DNA of 64,000 nucleotides from NCBI RefSeq assembly GCF_027483985.1, contig NZ_JAIXTJ010000020.1, positions 205,842 through 269,841 on the forward strand, in the 5' to 3' direction. Both the position numbers and the translations under genes were made by a program. The stretch is from Flavobacterium sp. GTDB taxonomy: Bacteria; Bacteroidota; Bacteroidia; Flavobacteriales; Flavobacteriaceae. Below the pieces are notes generated by a model, which saw only the letters and a list, made by a program, of their open reading frames with translations, did no database searches and had not been told where the DNA came from. Of this stretch, positions 29,272 to 38,536 are shown in pieces; position 1 is the stretch's first letter, and every line of letters begins with the position of its first letter.

Positions 29272-30096
29272 ATGAAAAAAATTCTTATACCTACAGACTT
29301 TTCTCAAAACGCTGAATACGCTTTAAAAGTTGCCGCACAAATTGCTAGAAAAAACAATGGTGAAATTATATTATTACACATGCTAGAGTTTCCAAATCAA
29401 GCAAGTGATGCTATTGGATCAGGTGCCGCAATTCCTGAAATAATGTTTTTTAAGAATGCCGCAATAAAAAAACTTGAAGACCTAATGGACGAAGAGTATT
29501 TAGAAGGATTAAAAGTCTCAGAAATTGTTCAATTTGAATTAGCTTTTGACGGAATATTAAAAATTAGCCAAATAAATGATGTTGATTTAATTGTAATGGG
29601 TTCGCACGGCGCAAGTGGATATAAAGAAATGTTTATCGGTTCAAATGCTGAAAAAGTAGTTCGTAATTCAAATGTTCCCGTGTTAATCATCAAAAAAGAA
29701 GAAAAAGATTTCAAAGTAAATAACTTTGTTTTTGCATCTGATTTTAGTGATGAAGTTAAAAAGCCATTCGAAAAAGTTGTTGAATTTGCCACAAAATTTG
29801 ATTCTACACTGCATTTGGTAATGGTTAATACGCCAAATAATTTCAAATCAACTTCATCATCAGAAGAAACAATGAAAAAGTTTCTTGCTAACTTTAATGT
29901 CGAAAAAGTTGAAACCCATGTTTACAACGAAACTAATGTTGAAAAAGGCATATTAAATTTTTCTAATAGCATTGATGCCGATTTAATTGGAATGAGTACT
30001 CACGGCAGAAAAGGTCTCTCCCACTTCTTCAACGGAAGCATCAGTGAAGATTTAGTGAATCACGCCACAAGACCAGTAGTCACATTTAAAATATAA
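29272..30096 (+). CDS. Universal stress protein with tandem UspA domains
   Basis: Two UspA domains are joined in one 274-residue chain (about 1-140 and 145-274). The ATP-binding type signature is seen in both: GSHGASGYKEMFIGSNAE near 110 and STHGRKGLSHFFNGS near 240. The start, KKILIPTDFSQNAEYAL, is typical. Such proteins support survival under stress; the exact role is unknown. It is a single gene, divergent from rimP, with a strong terminator behind it. Confidence 0.9.
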   Translation: MKKILIPTDFSQNAEYALKVAAQIARKNNGEIILLHMLEFPNQASDAIGSGAAIPEIMFFKNAAIKKLEDLMDEEYLEGLKVSEIVQFELAFDGILKISQINDVDLIVMGSHGASGYKEMFIGSNAEKVVRNSNVPVLIIKKEEKDFKVNNFVFASDFSDEVKKPFEKVVEFATKFDSTLHLVMVNTPNNFKSTSSSEETMKKFLANFNVEKVETHVYNETNVEKGILNFSNSIDADLIGMSTHGRKGLSHFFNGSISEDLVNHATRPVVTFKI

Positions 30097-30106
30097 ATAA
30101 AATTAA

Positions 30107-30135
30107 ATAAGCCCTCAGTTGAGGGCTTATTTTTT
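30107..30135 (+). terminator. Terminator of the universal stress protein gene
   Basis: A 10-bp perfect stem ATAAGCCCTC/GAGGGCTTAT with loop AGTT is followed by a run of T, 11 bases after the stop codon. Confidence 0.92.
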
Positions 30136-30172
30136 AGGACTACATCTATTATTAGTTTTCAAAATTAATTAC

Positions 30173-30207
30173 AAAAAAAAATCCCAACTAAAAAAAGTCG
30201 GGATTTT
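30173..30207 (-). terminator. Terminator of tRNA-Gln
   Basis: The stem AGTCGGGAT/ATCCCAACT (30196-30204 with 30181-30189, one G-U-type pair) is followed on the minus strand by eight T. It starts a few bases after the tRNA 3' end. Confidence 0.85.
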
Positions 30208-30210
30208 ATG

Positions 30211-30281
30211 TTGGTCTACTAGGACTCGAACCTAGAAAGACTGCACCAAAAACAGTTGTGTTACCATTACACCATAGACCA
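30211..30281 (-). tRNA. tRNA-Gln (anticodon UUG)
   Basis: The minus strand folds into a complete cloverleaf. The acceptor stem is TGGTCTA/TAGACCA with discriminator A, the D stem GTGT/ACAC, and the anticodon stem ACTGT/GCAGT with loop TTTTGGT (anticodon TTG). The T arm is CTAGG-TTCGAGT-CCTAG. CCA is not encoded. A match to TTTG-N19-TAnnTTTG lies upstream and a terminator downstream, so it is an independent single-gene unit. Confidence 0.97.
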
Positions 30282-30334
30282 GCTTTCAAAACAATTTCAA
30301 AATAAATATGTTATTTTGTCCTTGATTGCGGGTG

Positions 30335-30365
30335 CAAATTTAATACAAAATTTATTTTACACAAA
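30335..30365 (-). promoter_or_regulatory. Promoter of tRNA-Gln
   Basis: On the minus strand TTTG (30365-30362), then 19 bases, then TAAATTTG (30342-30335). This is the full Bacteroidota -33/-7 promoter, about 50 bases before the mature tRNA. Confidence 0.75.
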
Positions 30366-30532
30366 CATTTATGTAACTTTTATCTAAAATTTAATTAAAA
30401 AAAAATCTTAAAATCATAACTAGCTAATTTATTTATATTTAGATAATATAATTTTATACACTTATCAATCGCTCGAAAGTTAATCGTAGGTTAAACATAG
30501 AACAAAACGATGATTTATAAAATAAATCGTAT

Positions 30533-30540
30533 TATTTTTG
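30533..30540 (+). promoter_or_regulatory. Candidate promoter of the histidine kinase-regulator pair
   Basis: TATTTTTG matches TAnnTTTG and ends 16 bases before the kinase start codon. Confidence 0.45.
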
Positions 30541-30556
30541 AAATTAGAATTAGGAT

Positions 30557-31912
30557 ATGAAACAAAAAATAAACATACTTACAATATTATCAACCATAGT
30601 ACTACTAGCGCTCTGTATTATGCAATATTATTTGGTTAAAACCACCTATAATTACAAAGTTGCGCAATTCAAAATTGAAGTTAAAGAAAAGCTGGCTCAA
30701 ATAACTAATGACTACAGCGACATTGACAGCACATTGTTTAACAACAAAGATTATATATACAACGAACTAGCCGAAAATTATCTCGTTGATAGAAATTATC
30801 GTTCACAAATTAGAAAACAACTTATTGAAAATCATTTGAGGAAACAACTAACTGAAAAATTGCAAAAAAAATTCAATAAAGAGTTTCCTGACAATTCCAT
30901 AGATTTCGCGATAATTCTCAACAAGTTTGTTATGTATACTAATGCAAAAAAAGTAGACACCTTGTTTGCAGAGAAACCATTTATTGAAAACAAGATGTAT
31001 GGGAATCTTAACTCATTAGATGACGCTTTTTTGATTAGGAATTATGTCGGAACAACGAGCGCGAATACCTCAAAATCAAAATTTAAATTGTTAACAGAAG
31101 ATAGCTTGTATGTTTCTGTAAAAAACTGGGAATTGATAGTTTTAAAAAGAATGTCATTGTTACTGATTTTTGCTTTTGCGTCTATCATTACTTTGATAAC
31201 AATATTTGTAATAACAATTAAATCGTTAATAAAACAAAAGAAAATCAGCGATATTAAAACTGATTTTATCAACAATATAACTCACGAATTAAAAACACCG
31301 CTTACTACATTATCGGTTTCGACAAAAATTTTAGAACGCAAAGAAGTAAAAGAAAATGATCTGGTTTATAATCAACTTATTCAAACTATCAATAGACAAA
31401 ACGAACGTTTACAGAACTTAATTGATCAGGTAATGAGCAATTCGTTGGGTTTTGAAGAAATAGAATTAAATAAAGAGAAAATCAAAACCAACTCTTTTTT
31501 GCACACCATAATTGATGATTTTAAACTTGCCAATCCTTCTATTGAAATTCAAACCAGTTTTAATTCTGAAACGCAATTAACATTAGATAAATTTCATCTT
31601 ACGACGGCTATTGTGAATGTTTTAGAAAATGCCGTTAAATATGGAGCAAAAACCATTTATGTGACAACTAACATTGAAAACAACGAATTTAAAATTAGTA
31701 TTGAGGATGACGGAATTGGTATTGCCAAAAACAAACAAAGTTTACTATTTGACAAATTTTATCGAGTTGAAAAAGGAAATCTTCATAATACTAAAGGTCT
31801 TGGACTTGGACTTTATTATGTAGATCAAATCATAAAAGCGCATAAAGGAACTATCAATTTGGTAAGTGATTTAGGAAAAGGAACCCGATTAACATTATCA
31901 ATTCCATCTTAA
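30557..31912 (+). CDS. Membrane sensor histidine kinase
   Basis: The 451-residue protein has an N-terminal membrane segment (ILTILSTIVLLALCIMQYYL), a periplasmic sensor region of about 160 residues with no recognised fold, and a second membrane segment (LLLIFAFASIITLITIFVIT, near 202-221). The kinase core follows: H-box NNITHELKTPLTT with His near 243, N-box NVLENAVKYG, G1 EDDGIGI and G2 GLGLGLYYV. It pairs with the response regulator 6 bases downstream. The signal sensed is unknown. Confidence 0.92.
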   Translation: MKQKINILTILSTIVLLALCIMQYYLVKTTYNYKVAQFKIEVKEKLAQITNDYSDIDSTLFNNKDYIYNELAENYLVDRNYRSQIRKQLIENHLRKQLTEKLQKKFNKEFPDNSIDFAIILNKFVMYTNAKKVDTLFAEKPFIENKMYGNLNSLDDAFLIRNYVGTTSANTSKSKFKLLTEDSLYVSVKNWELIVLKRMSLLLIFAFASIITLITIFVITIKSLIKQKKISDIKTDFINNITHELKTPLTTLSVSTKILERKEVKENDLVYNQLIQTINRQNERLQNLIDQVMSNSLGFEEIELNKEKIKTNSFLHTIIDDFKLANPSIEIQTSFNSETQLTLDKFHLTTAIVNVLENAVKYGAKTIYVTTNIENNEFKISIEDDGIGIAKNKQSLLFDKFYRVEKGNLHNTKGLGLGLYYVDQIIKAHKGTINLVSDLGKGTRLTLSIPS

Positions 31913-31917
31913 AAGAT

Positions 31918-32604
31918 ATGAAGAAAATACTTTTAGCAGAAGATGATATCGACTTTTCTGAAGTTTTAATTCAGTATTTACAATTACATAATTTCAATGT
32001 AGTGTGTGCAGAAAACGGCAATAAAGCCTTAGAAATTTTCAAAAACGAGCCATTTGATATTTGCATTCTAGATGTAATGATGCCCGAAATGGATGGCTTT
32101 ACATTAGCCGAAGAGCTACTTAAGATTAATCCAGATACTCGTTTTATATTTTTAACCGCTAAGCAACTAAAAGAAGATCGAATAAAAGGCCTTCAACTAG
32201 GCGCTGATGATTATGTTGTGAAACCATTTGAAGCCGAAGAATTAATTTTAAGGATAAATAATATTTTAAAAAGAAGTGAAACCAATTTAAGCAACCCAGA
32301 AACCGATAAAATTCTTATCGGAAACTATGTATTTGATACCAAAAGAATGTATTTAAAAATTGGTGCAAAAACACAACAACTAACCGAAAAAGAAGCTACT
32401 TTAATTTTATTTCTCTTCAATAATAAAAATCAAATAATTAAAAGAGAAACTATACTTAACGCGATATGGAATAACAACGATTATTTTTCAGGAAGAAGTA
32501 TGGATGTTTTTATTACTAAAATTAGAAAATATTTTCAAGATGACAGCCGCATAACCATTGAAAGTAAAAGGTTTATTGGACTTGAATTTAAAATCAATGA
32601 ATAA
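31918..32604 (+). CDS. OmpR/PhoB-family response regulator
   Basis: The 228-residue protein has a receiver domain with acidic pocket (EDD at 8-10), phospho-acceptor Asp52 in CILDVMMPEMDGF, and Lys in YVVKPFEA. A winged-helix DNA-binding domain covers about 132-226 (LTEKEATLILFLFNN, VDVFITKIRKYF-like end). It is the cognate partner of the upstream kinase, 6 bases away. Targets are not evident from the window. Confidence 0.93.
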   Translation: MKKILLAEDDIDFSEVLIQYLQLHNFNVVCAENGNKALEIFKNEPFDICILDVMMPEMDGFTLAEELLKINPDTRFIFLTAKQLKEDRIKGLQLGADDYVVKPFEAEELILRINNILKRSETNLSNPETDKILIGNYVFDTKRMYLKIGAKTQQLTEKEATLILFLFNNKNQIIKRETILNAIWNNNDYFSGRSMDVFITKIRKYFQDDSRITIESKRFIGLEFKINE

Positions 32605-32803
32605 ATTTATTTAACTACTAAAATAGTGACCTTGTTGATGGTCAAAACAATAAAATTTCGTAAATTAATATAAATAACCCAAAGAGATATTGCAGATTAA
32701 GCCTTAAACAATTATTAAATACATTAAATTTTATCAAGCTCACTTTAGGTGGTTTCGATAAAAAAATAGTTTCTTTGCAATTAAATTAACATCATACTTA
32801 TAT

Positions 32804-35800
32804 ATGACAACATTTGACTTCAAAAAGTGGAATAACATTTTAGGATGGGCTGCTTTTTCAATAGCATTAATTACTTACACCTTAACAGTAGAACCAACTA
32901 TGAGTTTTTGGGATTGTGGTGAATACATCGCTACAGCTGCAAAATTAGAAGTAGGACATCCGCCAGGAGCACCATTATTTCAAATGTTGGGCGCCTTTTT
33001 TGCAATGTTTGCTACAAGTAGCGACAAAGTTGCCTTGATGGTAAATATGATGTCGGTTTTTTCAAGTGCCTTTACTATCTTGTTTATGTTCTGGTCATCA
33101 ACAATATTGCTTAAAAAAATTATAGCTTCTTATTCTGAAATCAATAATTCTAATGCTGTTGTAATTCTAGGAAGTTCTTTTGTTGGTGCTTTAGCTTTTA
33201 CATTCTCAGATAGTTTTTGGTTCAATGCCGTTGAAGCCGAAGTTTATGCAATGGCAACACTACTAATTGCACTTTTATTTTGGTTAGGATTAAGATGGGA
33301 ACAAGAAATGCACGAACCTAAAGGAAACCGTTGGTTACTTTTAATAAGTCTTGTAGTTGGACTATCATTTGGTGTTCACTTTATGGCATTACTTACAATA
33401 CCATCTATCGGATTTTTATATTTCTTTAAAAACTATAAAAAAGTTACTATTACAAATTTTATTTTAGCAAATGTTATCATAATTGCTGTATTACTTTTTA
33501 TTTTCAAACTCCTTTTACCATACACCTTAGCATTCTTTGGTAAAACCGAAATTTTTATGGTAAACAACATAGGCTTACCATTCAATTCAGGAACTATTTT
33601 TGCACTTTTACTAATAATAGCCTTCTTCTACTTCGGATTGGGTTATACCAGAAAAAAAGCACATCCAACTTACAATACCGTTTTACTTTGTATCCTGTTT
33701 GTTTTGATTGGTTTTTCAACTTGGATGATGTTGCCAATTAGAGCCAATGCTAATACACCAATAAACGAAAACAAACCATCAGATGCTGCTGAAGTTTTAG
33801 CATACTATAACCGTGAGCAATACGGAATCAATCCGTTGTTTTATGGTCCGCAGTATACCGATGCTTTTGCAGGATTAGACGAAAACAATCCTTATCTTGA
33901 TAAAGCTCCTAACTATGAAAGAGATGAAGCTTCGGGGAAATATGTTATTGTAAACGATTATAAAAACGCAGAACAAAACACTGATGATAATCACAAAGCA
34001 ATCTTACCAAGAATGTGGAGTACTGATAACATTGAAGGCTATATGAACTTCACTGGTGTTCCAAAATTCAAAGTAAAATCAGAATATGTTGAAGAAAAAG
34101 AATTAACCGATGTTGTGGCTGAATTTAGACAAGCTTACAGCAGCGGTAAAATCGATAATGATGGTTATGTATCCTTCTTGAAAGCCTATGGTGATTATCT
34201 AGATATTGAAAAACCATCAACACTAGACAATCTAAGCTTTATGTTCGAATATCAATTTGGATATATGTATGGTCGTTATTTATTGTGGAACTTTGTTGGA
34301 AGACAAAATGATAATCAAGGTCGATATGACAATTTAGATGGAAACTGGTTGAGCGGTATCAAATTTATTGACGAAGTTCATTTAGGATCACAAGAAAATC
34401 TAACTAAAGATATTTTAAACAATAAAGGAAGAAACTTATACTACTTTATCCCATTATTCCTAGGTTTGATTGGATTAATGTATCACGCTCAAAAAGACTT
34501 AAAAAGTTTTTACGTATTGCTAGCTTTGTTTTTATTTACAGGTTTAGCTTTAAAAATATACCTTAACGAAAGACCATTTGAACCTAGAGAACGAGATTAT
34601 GCCTTAGTTGGTTCCTTCTACGTATTTGCAATTTGGATTGGTTTTGGAGTATATGCTATTTATGAAATGCTGAAAGAAAAAATTACTTCTAAAATTGTTG
34701 GACCAGTTGTGGTTGCAGCAAGTTTAATAGCAGCACCACTATTAATGGCAGCTCAAAATTGGGACGATCACGATCGTTCTGGAAAATATACTGCAATTGC
34801 AATGGCTAAAAATTATTTAGATTCTTGTGATCCAAATGCTATTCTTTTTACTATTGGTGATAATGACACATTCCCACTTTGGTACGCTCAAGAAATTGAA
34901 GGCTACAGAACCGATGTGAGAATTGTAAACACAAGTTTATTAATGACCGATTGGTATATTGACCAAATGAAACTTAAAACCTATAAAGCCGAAGGTTTAC
35001 CAATTTCGTTCGAACACAGCCAATATGTTGCCGATAATAGAGATGCAATCTTGTTTAATAAACAAACAGAAAACCGTTGGTTAATCAAAGATTTTATCAA
35101 TTTTGCTAAAAGTGAAGATACAATCACAACTGTTGAAATGCAAAGCGGACATAAATTGCATTTCTTTCCAACTAATAAAATTAGAATTCCAATCGATAAA
35201 AATGCTGTGATTGCAAATAAAATTGTTAATCCGAAACAAAATGACTCTATCGTTCCTTTTATCGATATCGATTTAAAAGGTGGCGCATTGTATAAGAATC
35301 GTTTGATTATGTTTGACATTCTAAACAATAATAACTGGAAAAGACCCATTTATTTTAGTCCGGGTAGTTTTGGCGATGACGATTATTTATGGATGAAAGA
35401 TTACCTTCAATTAGATGGTATGGTTTATAAATTAGTGCCAATAAAAACACCAGTTGTAGAAGAAAACTATCCAGATATGGGTCAAATGGATACTGATAAA
35501 ATGTATACTCTTGCAACCAAATGGAATTGGGGCAATGGCGAAAGCACTAAAATATACCATGATCCAGAAACAAGACGAAATAGTATCTCTTACCGTACTA
35601 ATTTATCAAGATTAATGGAACTCCTAATCAAAGAAGGTAAAATAGAAAAAGCTAAAAAAATAATCGATTTAGCTATTTCTAAAACACCGATTGATTATTA
35701 TGGTTATTATTTAACGCTGGAACCTTTTGCTGGAGGTTATTACAAAACTGGAGAAAAACAAAAAGCAAGAGATTTAATTGCAAAATTAGCTGATAAGTAT

Positions 35801-36004
35801 AAAGATAATTTAAGATACTACAGCACCTTTAGTTCTGCTGATCAAAGTTTTATGGCAACCGATATCGTAACCGACATTGAGCGCTACAGAAGTTTATTAA
35901 AAGTTATGAAAGCCAACGGTGATATTGAATTTTATAACAAAAACAGAAACGAATTTAATAGTTTCAACAACAGATTTCAAAGATTCCAAAGAGATATGGA
36001 ATAG
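32804..36004 (+). CDS. DUF2723 polytopic membrane protein (putative protein O-glycosyltransferase type)
   Basis: A 1066-residue inner-membrane protein. The first 330 residues hold eight or nine membrane helices, beginning with YTLTVEPTMSFWDCGEYIATA, where acidic residues lie in the first periplasmic loop. This resembles GT-C glycosyltransferases of the O-mannosyltransferase type. More helices lie near 545-660 (AQKDLKSFYVLLALFLFTGL). A long soluble C-terminal part from about 680 ends in helical, TPR-like sequence. The family is nearly confined to Bacteroidota, and its biochemical role is not well fixed. Transfer of lipid-linked sugar to exported proteins is the common inference. Monocistronic, with a strong terminator. 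Confidence 0.85.
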   Translation: MTTFDFKKWNNILGWAAFSIALITYTLTVEPTMSFWDCGEYIATAAKLEVGHPPGAPLFQMLGAFFAMFATSSDKVALMVNMMSVFSSAFTILFMFWSSTILLKKIIASYSEINNSNAVVILGSSFVGALAFTFSDSFWFNAVEAEVYAMATLLIALLFWLGLRWEQEMHEPKGNRWLLLISLVVGLSFGVHFMALLTIPSIGFLYFFKNYKKVTITNFILANVIIIAVLLFIFKLLLPYTLAFFGKTEIFMVNNIGLPFNSGTIFALLLIIAFFYFGLGYTRKKAHPTYNTVLLCILFVLIGFSTWMMLPIRANANTPINENKPSDAAEVLAYYNREQYGINPLFYGPQYTDAFAGLDENNPYLDKAPNYERDEASGKYVIVNDYKNAEQNTDDNHKAILPRMWSTDNIEGYMNFTGVPKFKVKSEYVEEKELTDVVAEFRQAYSSGKIDNDGYVSFLKAYGDYLDIEKPSTLDNLSFMFEYQFGYMYGRYLLWNFVGRQNDNQGRYDNLDGNWLSGIKFIDEVHLGSQENLTKDILNNKGRNLYYFIPLFLGLIGLMYHAQKDLKSFYVLLALFLFTGLALKIYLNERPFEPRERDYALVGSFYVFAIWIGFGVYAIYEMLKEKITSKIVGPVVVAASLIAAPLLMAAQNWDDHDRSGKYTAIAMAKNYLDSCDPNAILFTIGDNDTFPLWYAQEIEGYRTDVRIVNTSLLMTDWYIDQMKLKTYKAEGLPISFEHSQYVADNRDAILFNKQTENRWLIKDFINFAKSEDTITTVEMQSGHKLHFFPTNKIRIPIDKNAVIANKIVNPKQNDSIVPFIDIDLKGGALYKNRLIMFDILNNNNWKRPIYFSPGSFGDDDYLWMKDYLQLDGMVYKLVPIKTPVVEENYPDMGQMDTDKMYTLATKWNWGNGESTKIYHDPETRRNSISYRTNLSRLMELLIKEGKIEKAKKIIDLAISKTPIDYYGYYLTLEPFAGGYYKTGEKQKARDLIAKLADKYKDNLRYYSTFSSADQSFMATDIVTDIERYRSLLKVMKANGDIEFYNKNRNEFNSFNNRFQRFQRDME

Positions 36005-36020
36005 ATAAAATTAATTCATA

Positions 36021-36060
36021 AATAAGTGCCGGTAAATTAATTTATCGGCACTTATTTTTT
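36021..36060 (+). terminator. Terminator of the DUF2723 gene
   Basis: An 11-bp perfect stem AATAAGTGCCG/CGGCACTTATT (36021-36031 with 36046-36056) is followed by TTTTT. Confidence 0.92.
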
Positions 36061-36071
36061 ATATTTGAAAT

Positions 36072-36704
36072 ATGAGCTGGGTCAAAACAAATCAAATTAT
36101 TAAAAAACTGTTTTCAAATTATGTTTGGGATCTTCCAAATAATGAAAACAAAGTATACTTAACTTTCGATGATGGACCAACTCCAGAAATCACGGAGTGG
36201 ACTTTAAATTTACTCCAACAATACAATGCCAAAGCCACATTTTTTTGCATTGGAGATAATATAAGAAAGTATCCTGAAATTTTTAAAAAGGTAATAGATG
36301 ATGGGCATTCGATAGGCAATCACACCTTCAACCATTTAAATGGATGGAAAACATCTACCAATGACTACGTTGAAAATGTAAAATTATGCGAAACTGAACA
36401 TGCAAAAGTAAGTACGGAACATTGCTCACTATTTCGTCCTCCTTATGGAAAAATAAAACCTTGGCAATCAAAACAAATTAGAAAAATAGGATACAAAATA
36501 ATACTGTGGGATGTAATATCGTATGATTTTGACAGCACTATTTCTAAAGAGGATTGCTTAGAAAATGTATTAAAAAATGTAAACTCTGGTAGTATAATCG
36601 TTTTTCACGATAGCAAAAAAGCATTCTCAAACTTGGAATATGTACTTCCAAGAACATTAGAATTTTTAACTAAAAAAGGATTTGTTTGTGATAAAATAAA
36701 ATAA
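36072..36704 (+). CDS. Polysaccharide deacetylase (NodB homology domain)
   Basis: The 210-residue protein consists of one NodB deacetylase domain. The metal and catalytic motifs are in place: TFDDGPTPEIT near 29-39, HSIGNHTFNH near 75-84, FRPPYGKIKP near 117-126 and the late VFHDS near 176. It would remove N-acetyl groups from a polysaccharide such as peptidoglycan or an exopolysaccharide. There is no clear signal peptide, so its site of action is uncertain. It converges on the thioredoxin-like gene. Confidence 0.9.
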   Translation: MSWVKTNQIIKKLFSNYVWDLPNNENKVYLTFDDGPTPEITEWTLNLLQQYNAKATFFCIGDNIRKYPEIFKKVIDDGHSIGNHTFNHLNGWKTSTNDYVENVKLCETEHAKVSTEHCSLFRPPYGKIKPWQSKQIRKIGYKIILWDVISYDFDSTISKEDCLENVLKNVNSGSIIVFHDSKKAFSNLEYVLPRTLEFLTKKGFVCDKIK

Positions 36705-36720
36705 ATCACACTCCGAACTG

Positions 36721-36742
36721 TCCTCCTGAGCTTGTCGGAGGA
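36721..36742. repeat. Short palindromic intergenic repeat (TGAGC...GTCG core)
   Basis: TCCTCC/GGAGGA arms flank TGAGCTTGTC between convergent genes. The core resembles the element at 63803-63822 (TGAGCGCAGTCG). Such elements are dispersed in many Flavobacterium genomes and may serve as terminators. Confidence 0.55.
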
Positions 36743-37039
36743 TTAAACTTGCTCTTGCACTAAACCAATTATAGTATTAGCATCTAGTTCACCCGATTGT
36801 CTCCACACCATTTGACCTTCTTTATAAATCATTAGTGTTGGTAAACCTTTAATTCGAAGAGCTTCGGCTAGTTCTTGGTTCTTATCCACATCAATTTTAA
36901 TCACTTTTGCTCTATCGCCAAGCGCAGCAGCAACATCTCTAATTACAGGATGCATTGACACTGAAGATTCATTCCACTCTGTGTAAAAATCAATTAACAC
37001 AGGAACTTGAGCATTTATAAGTTCGCCAAATTTTGACAT
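36743..37039 (-). CDS. Thioredoxin-fold protein lacking the CxxC motif
   Basis: The 98-residue protein aligns along its whole length with thioredoxin: VPVLIDFYTEWN, VIKIDVDKNQELAEALRIKG and the cis-proline LPTLMIYKEGQ are all recognisable. Where thioredoxin has WCGPC, this protein has WNESS (near 22-26), and there is no cysteine anywhere in the chain. It cannot be a disulfide reductase. It may be a binding or chaperone-like protein. The gene is intact and stands alone. Confidence 0.85.
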   Translation of the reverse strand: MSKFGELINAQVPVLIDFYTEWNESSVSMHPVIRDVAAALGDRAKVIKIDVDKNQELAEALRIKGLPTLMIYKEGQMVWRQSGELDANTIIGLVQEQV

Positions 37040-37112
37040 AAAACCTAAATTTTTATATATTCTTTTCTAAAAAAGAAAGTATTAGTAATACAAATGTAGC
37101 ATTTTTAACTAA

Positions 37113-38363
37113 TTATACTACGTTTTTGCCTTTTTTTAGTTCAATTACTGTAATTTCTGGCATAATCCCTACTCTACCAGGATAAGCATGAAATCCGAAA
37201 CCTCTATTTACGTAAATAAATTTCCCAAGGTTTTCATACAAACCAGCCCATTGTTTGTAAACATATTCCACTGGACTCCATTTAATTACACCAGGAATTT
37301 CAATTCCAAACTGAAATCCATGCGTATGCCCAGAAAGGGTTAAATGAAAATGTTTCGGATGTTCTTTTACCTCAGCATCCCAATGACTTGGATCGTGACT
37401 CATTAAGATTTTAAAATCTTCTTTTTTCAAATTCTCAGAAGCTTTGCTTAAATCTCCAACTTTCTTAAATTTTACACCCCAATTTTCTACACCAACGATG
37501 GCAATTTCATCAGTACCTTTTTTAATTTTAGTATTTTCGTTTAACATCAACTTAAAATCTATTTGACGATGTAAATCCTTAATATCTTCGAAATTTTTAT
37601 TTTTAGCATCTTCCGATTTCCAATCTACATATTCACCATAATCGTGATTTCCCAGAACAGAATATTTTCCGAATTCATACTTTTTTATCTTCTTAAACGT
37701 ATCAATCCAAGGATGCATTTCTGTTGCATGTGTATTAACAATATCACCTGTAAAAAGCAATAAATCAGCTTCTTGTTCATTAATTAAATCAATAGCATAG
37801 CTAATTTTTTCAGGGTTATCAAAACTACCACTGTGAATATCTGATATTTGAGTGATTTTAAAACCATCAAAAGCATCGGGTAAATCATCAAAAAACAAGG
37901 TCTGTCTTAAAACTTTGTAATTGTACTTTCCGACTGTCATTCCGTAAATCAATGACAAGAATGGCACTGCTGCAATACCTAATGCCACTTGGCTGACAAA
38001 TCTTCTTCGCTCAGGAAGAAAAGTATCGTTACTGCTGTTGGTAAAATAATTTTTGGTACCTATTAATAATCTCAAAACATCTTCGAGCAACATAACAAAT
38101 GTGATCAACAACTTAGGAACTAAAACCAACAACAAAACACCAATAGTGAACATAAACAATTGGGTTTGTCCTATAGTCCTATCAAATTTAGAGAAACCAT
38201 AAAACACAAATGCCACTGCGGCTAAAGATATTAGTATGTAGGAAAATTGCACCCATCTTACCTTAGTGAAGGTTTTAACAGCTTGAAAAGCATAAATTTC
38301 TATGATTGCAATTATTGTAAATAGGATAATCCAGCGAAATGCCATTTTTAAAAATTTTAACAA
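37113..38363 (-). CDS. Membrane-anchored metallophosphoesterase
   Basis: The 416-residue protein has four or five N-terminal membrane helices (about 1-150). A calcineurin-like phosphoesterase domain follows (about 165-400) with the five metal motifs DIHSGSF, GDIVN, GNHDYG, MSHDPSHW and SGHTHGFQFG. This is the YkuE/YaeI-like class, sometimes active on lipid-linked phosphate compounds; the substrate here is unknown. It is a single gene, divergent from the LamG protein gene. Confidence 0.9.
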   Translation of the reverse strand: MLKFLKMAFRWIILFTIIAIIEIYAFQAVKTFTKVRWVQFSYILISLAAVAFVFYGFSKFDRTIGQTQLFMFTIGVLLLVLVPKLLITFVMLLEDVLRLLIGTKNYFTNSSNDTFLPERRRFVSQVALGIAAVPFLSLIYGMTVGKYNYKVLRQTLFFDDLPDAFDGFKITQISDIHSGSFDNPEKISYAIDLINEQEADLLLFTGDIVNTHATEMHPWIDTFKKIKKYEFGKYSVLGNHDYGEYVDWKSEDAKNKNFEDIKDLHRQIDFKLMLNENTKIKKGTDEIAIVGVENWGVKFKKVGDLSKASENLKKEDFKILMSHDPSHWDAEVKEHPKHFHLTLSGHTHGFQFGIEIPGVIKWSPVEYVYKQWAGLYENLGKFIYVNRGFGFHAYPGRVGIMPEITVIELKKGKNVV

Positions 38364-38422
38364 ATTAACGAAGAAACCTAAAACAAAATCAATTCATTAT
38401 AAAAATTTTAACTACAGTTTGC

Positions 38423-38473
38423 TCTGTGAAATAAAATGATTCTTTCGTGAAAAATAAATATCAATTCATGAAG
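38423..38473 (+). promoter_or_regulatory. Three 9-bp direct repeats with 21-bp period upstream of LamG gene 1 (putative LytTR sites)
   Basis: TCTGTGAAA (38423), TTCGTGAAA (38444) and TTCATGAAG (38465) begin exactly 21 bases apart on the same face of the helix. A -7-like TAGATTTTTG starts at 38500, 27 bases past the last repeat, and the ATG is at 38537. Nine-base direct repeats spaced by 12 bases are the usual binding pattern of LytTR regulators, two of which are encoded close by. Confidence 0.7.
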
Positions 38474-38536
38474 ATCAAAAAACTACACAAATTAATAAAT
38501 AGATTTTTGTGACTTAAAATCTAAAAAACACTCTAA

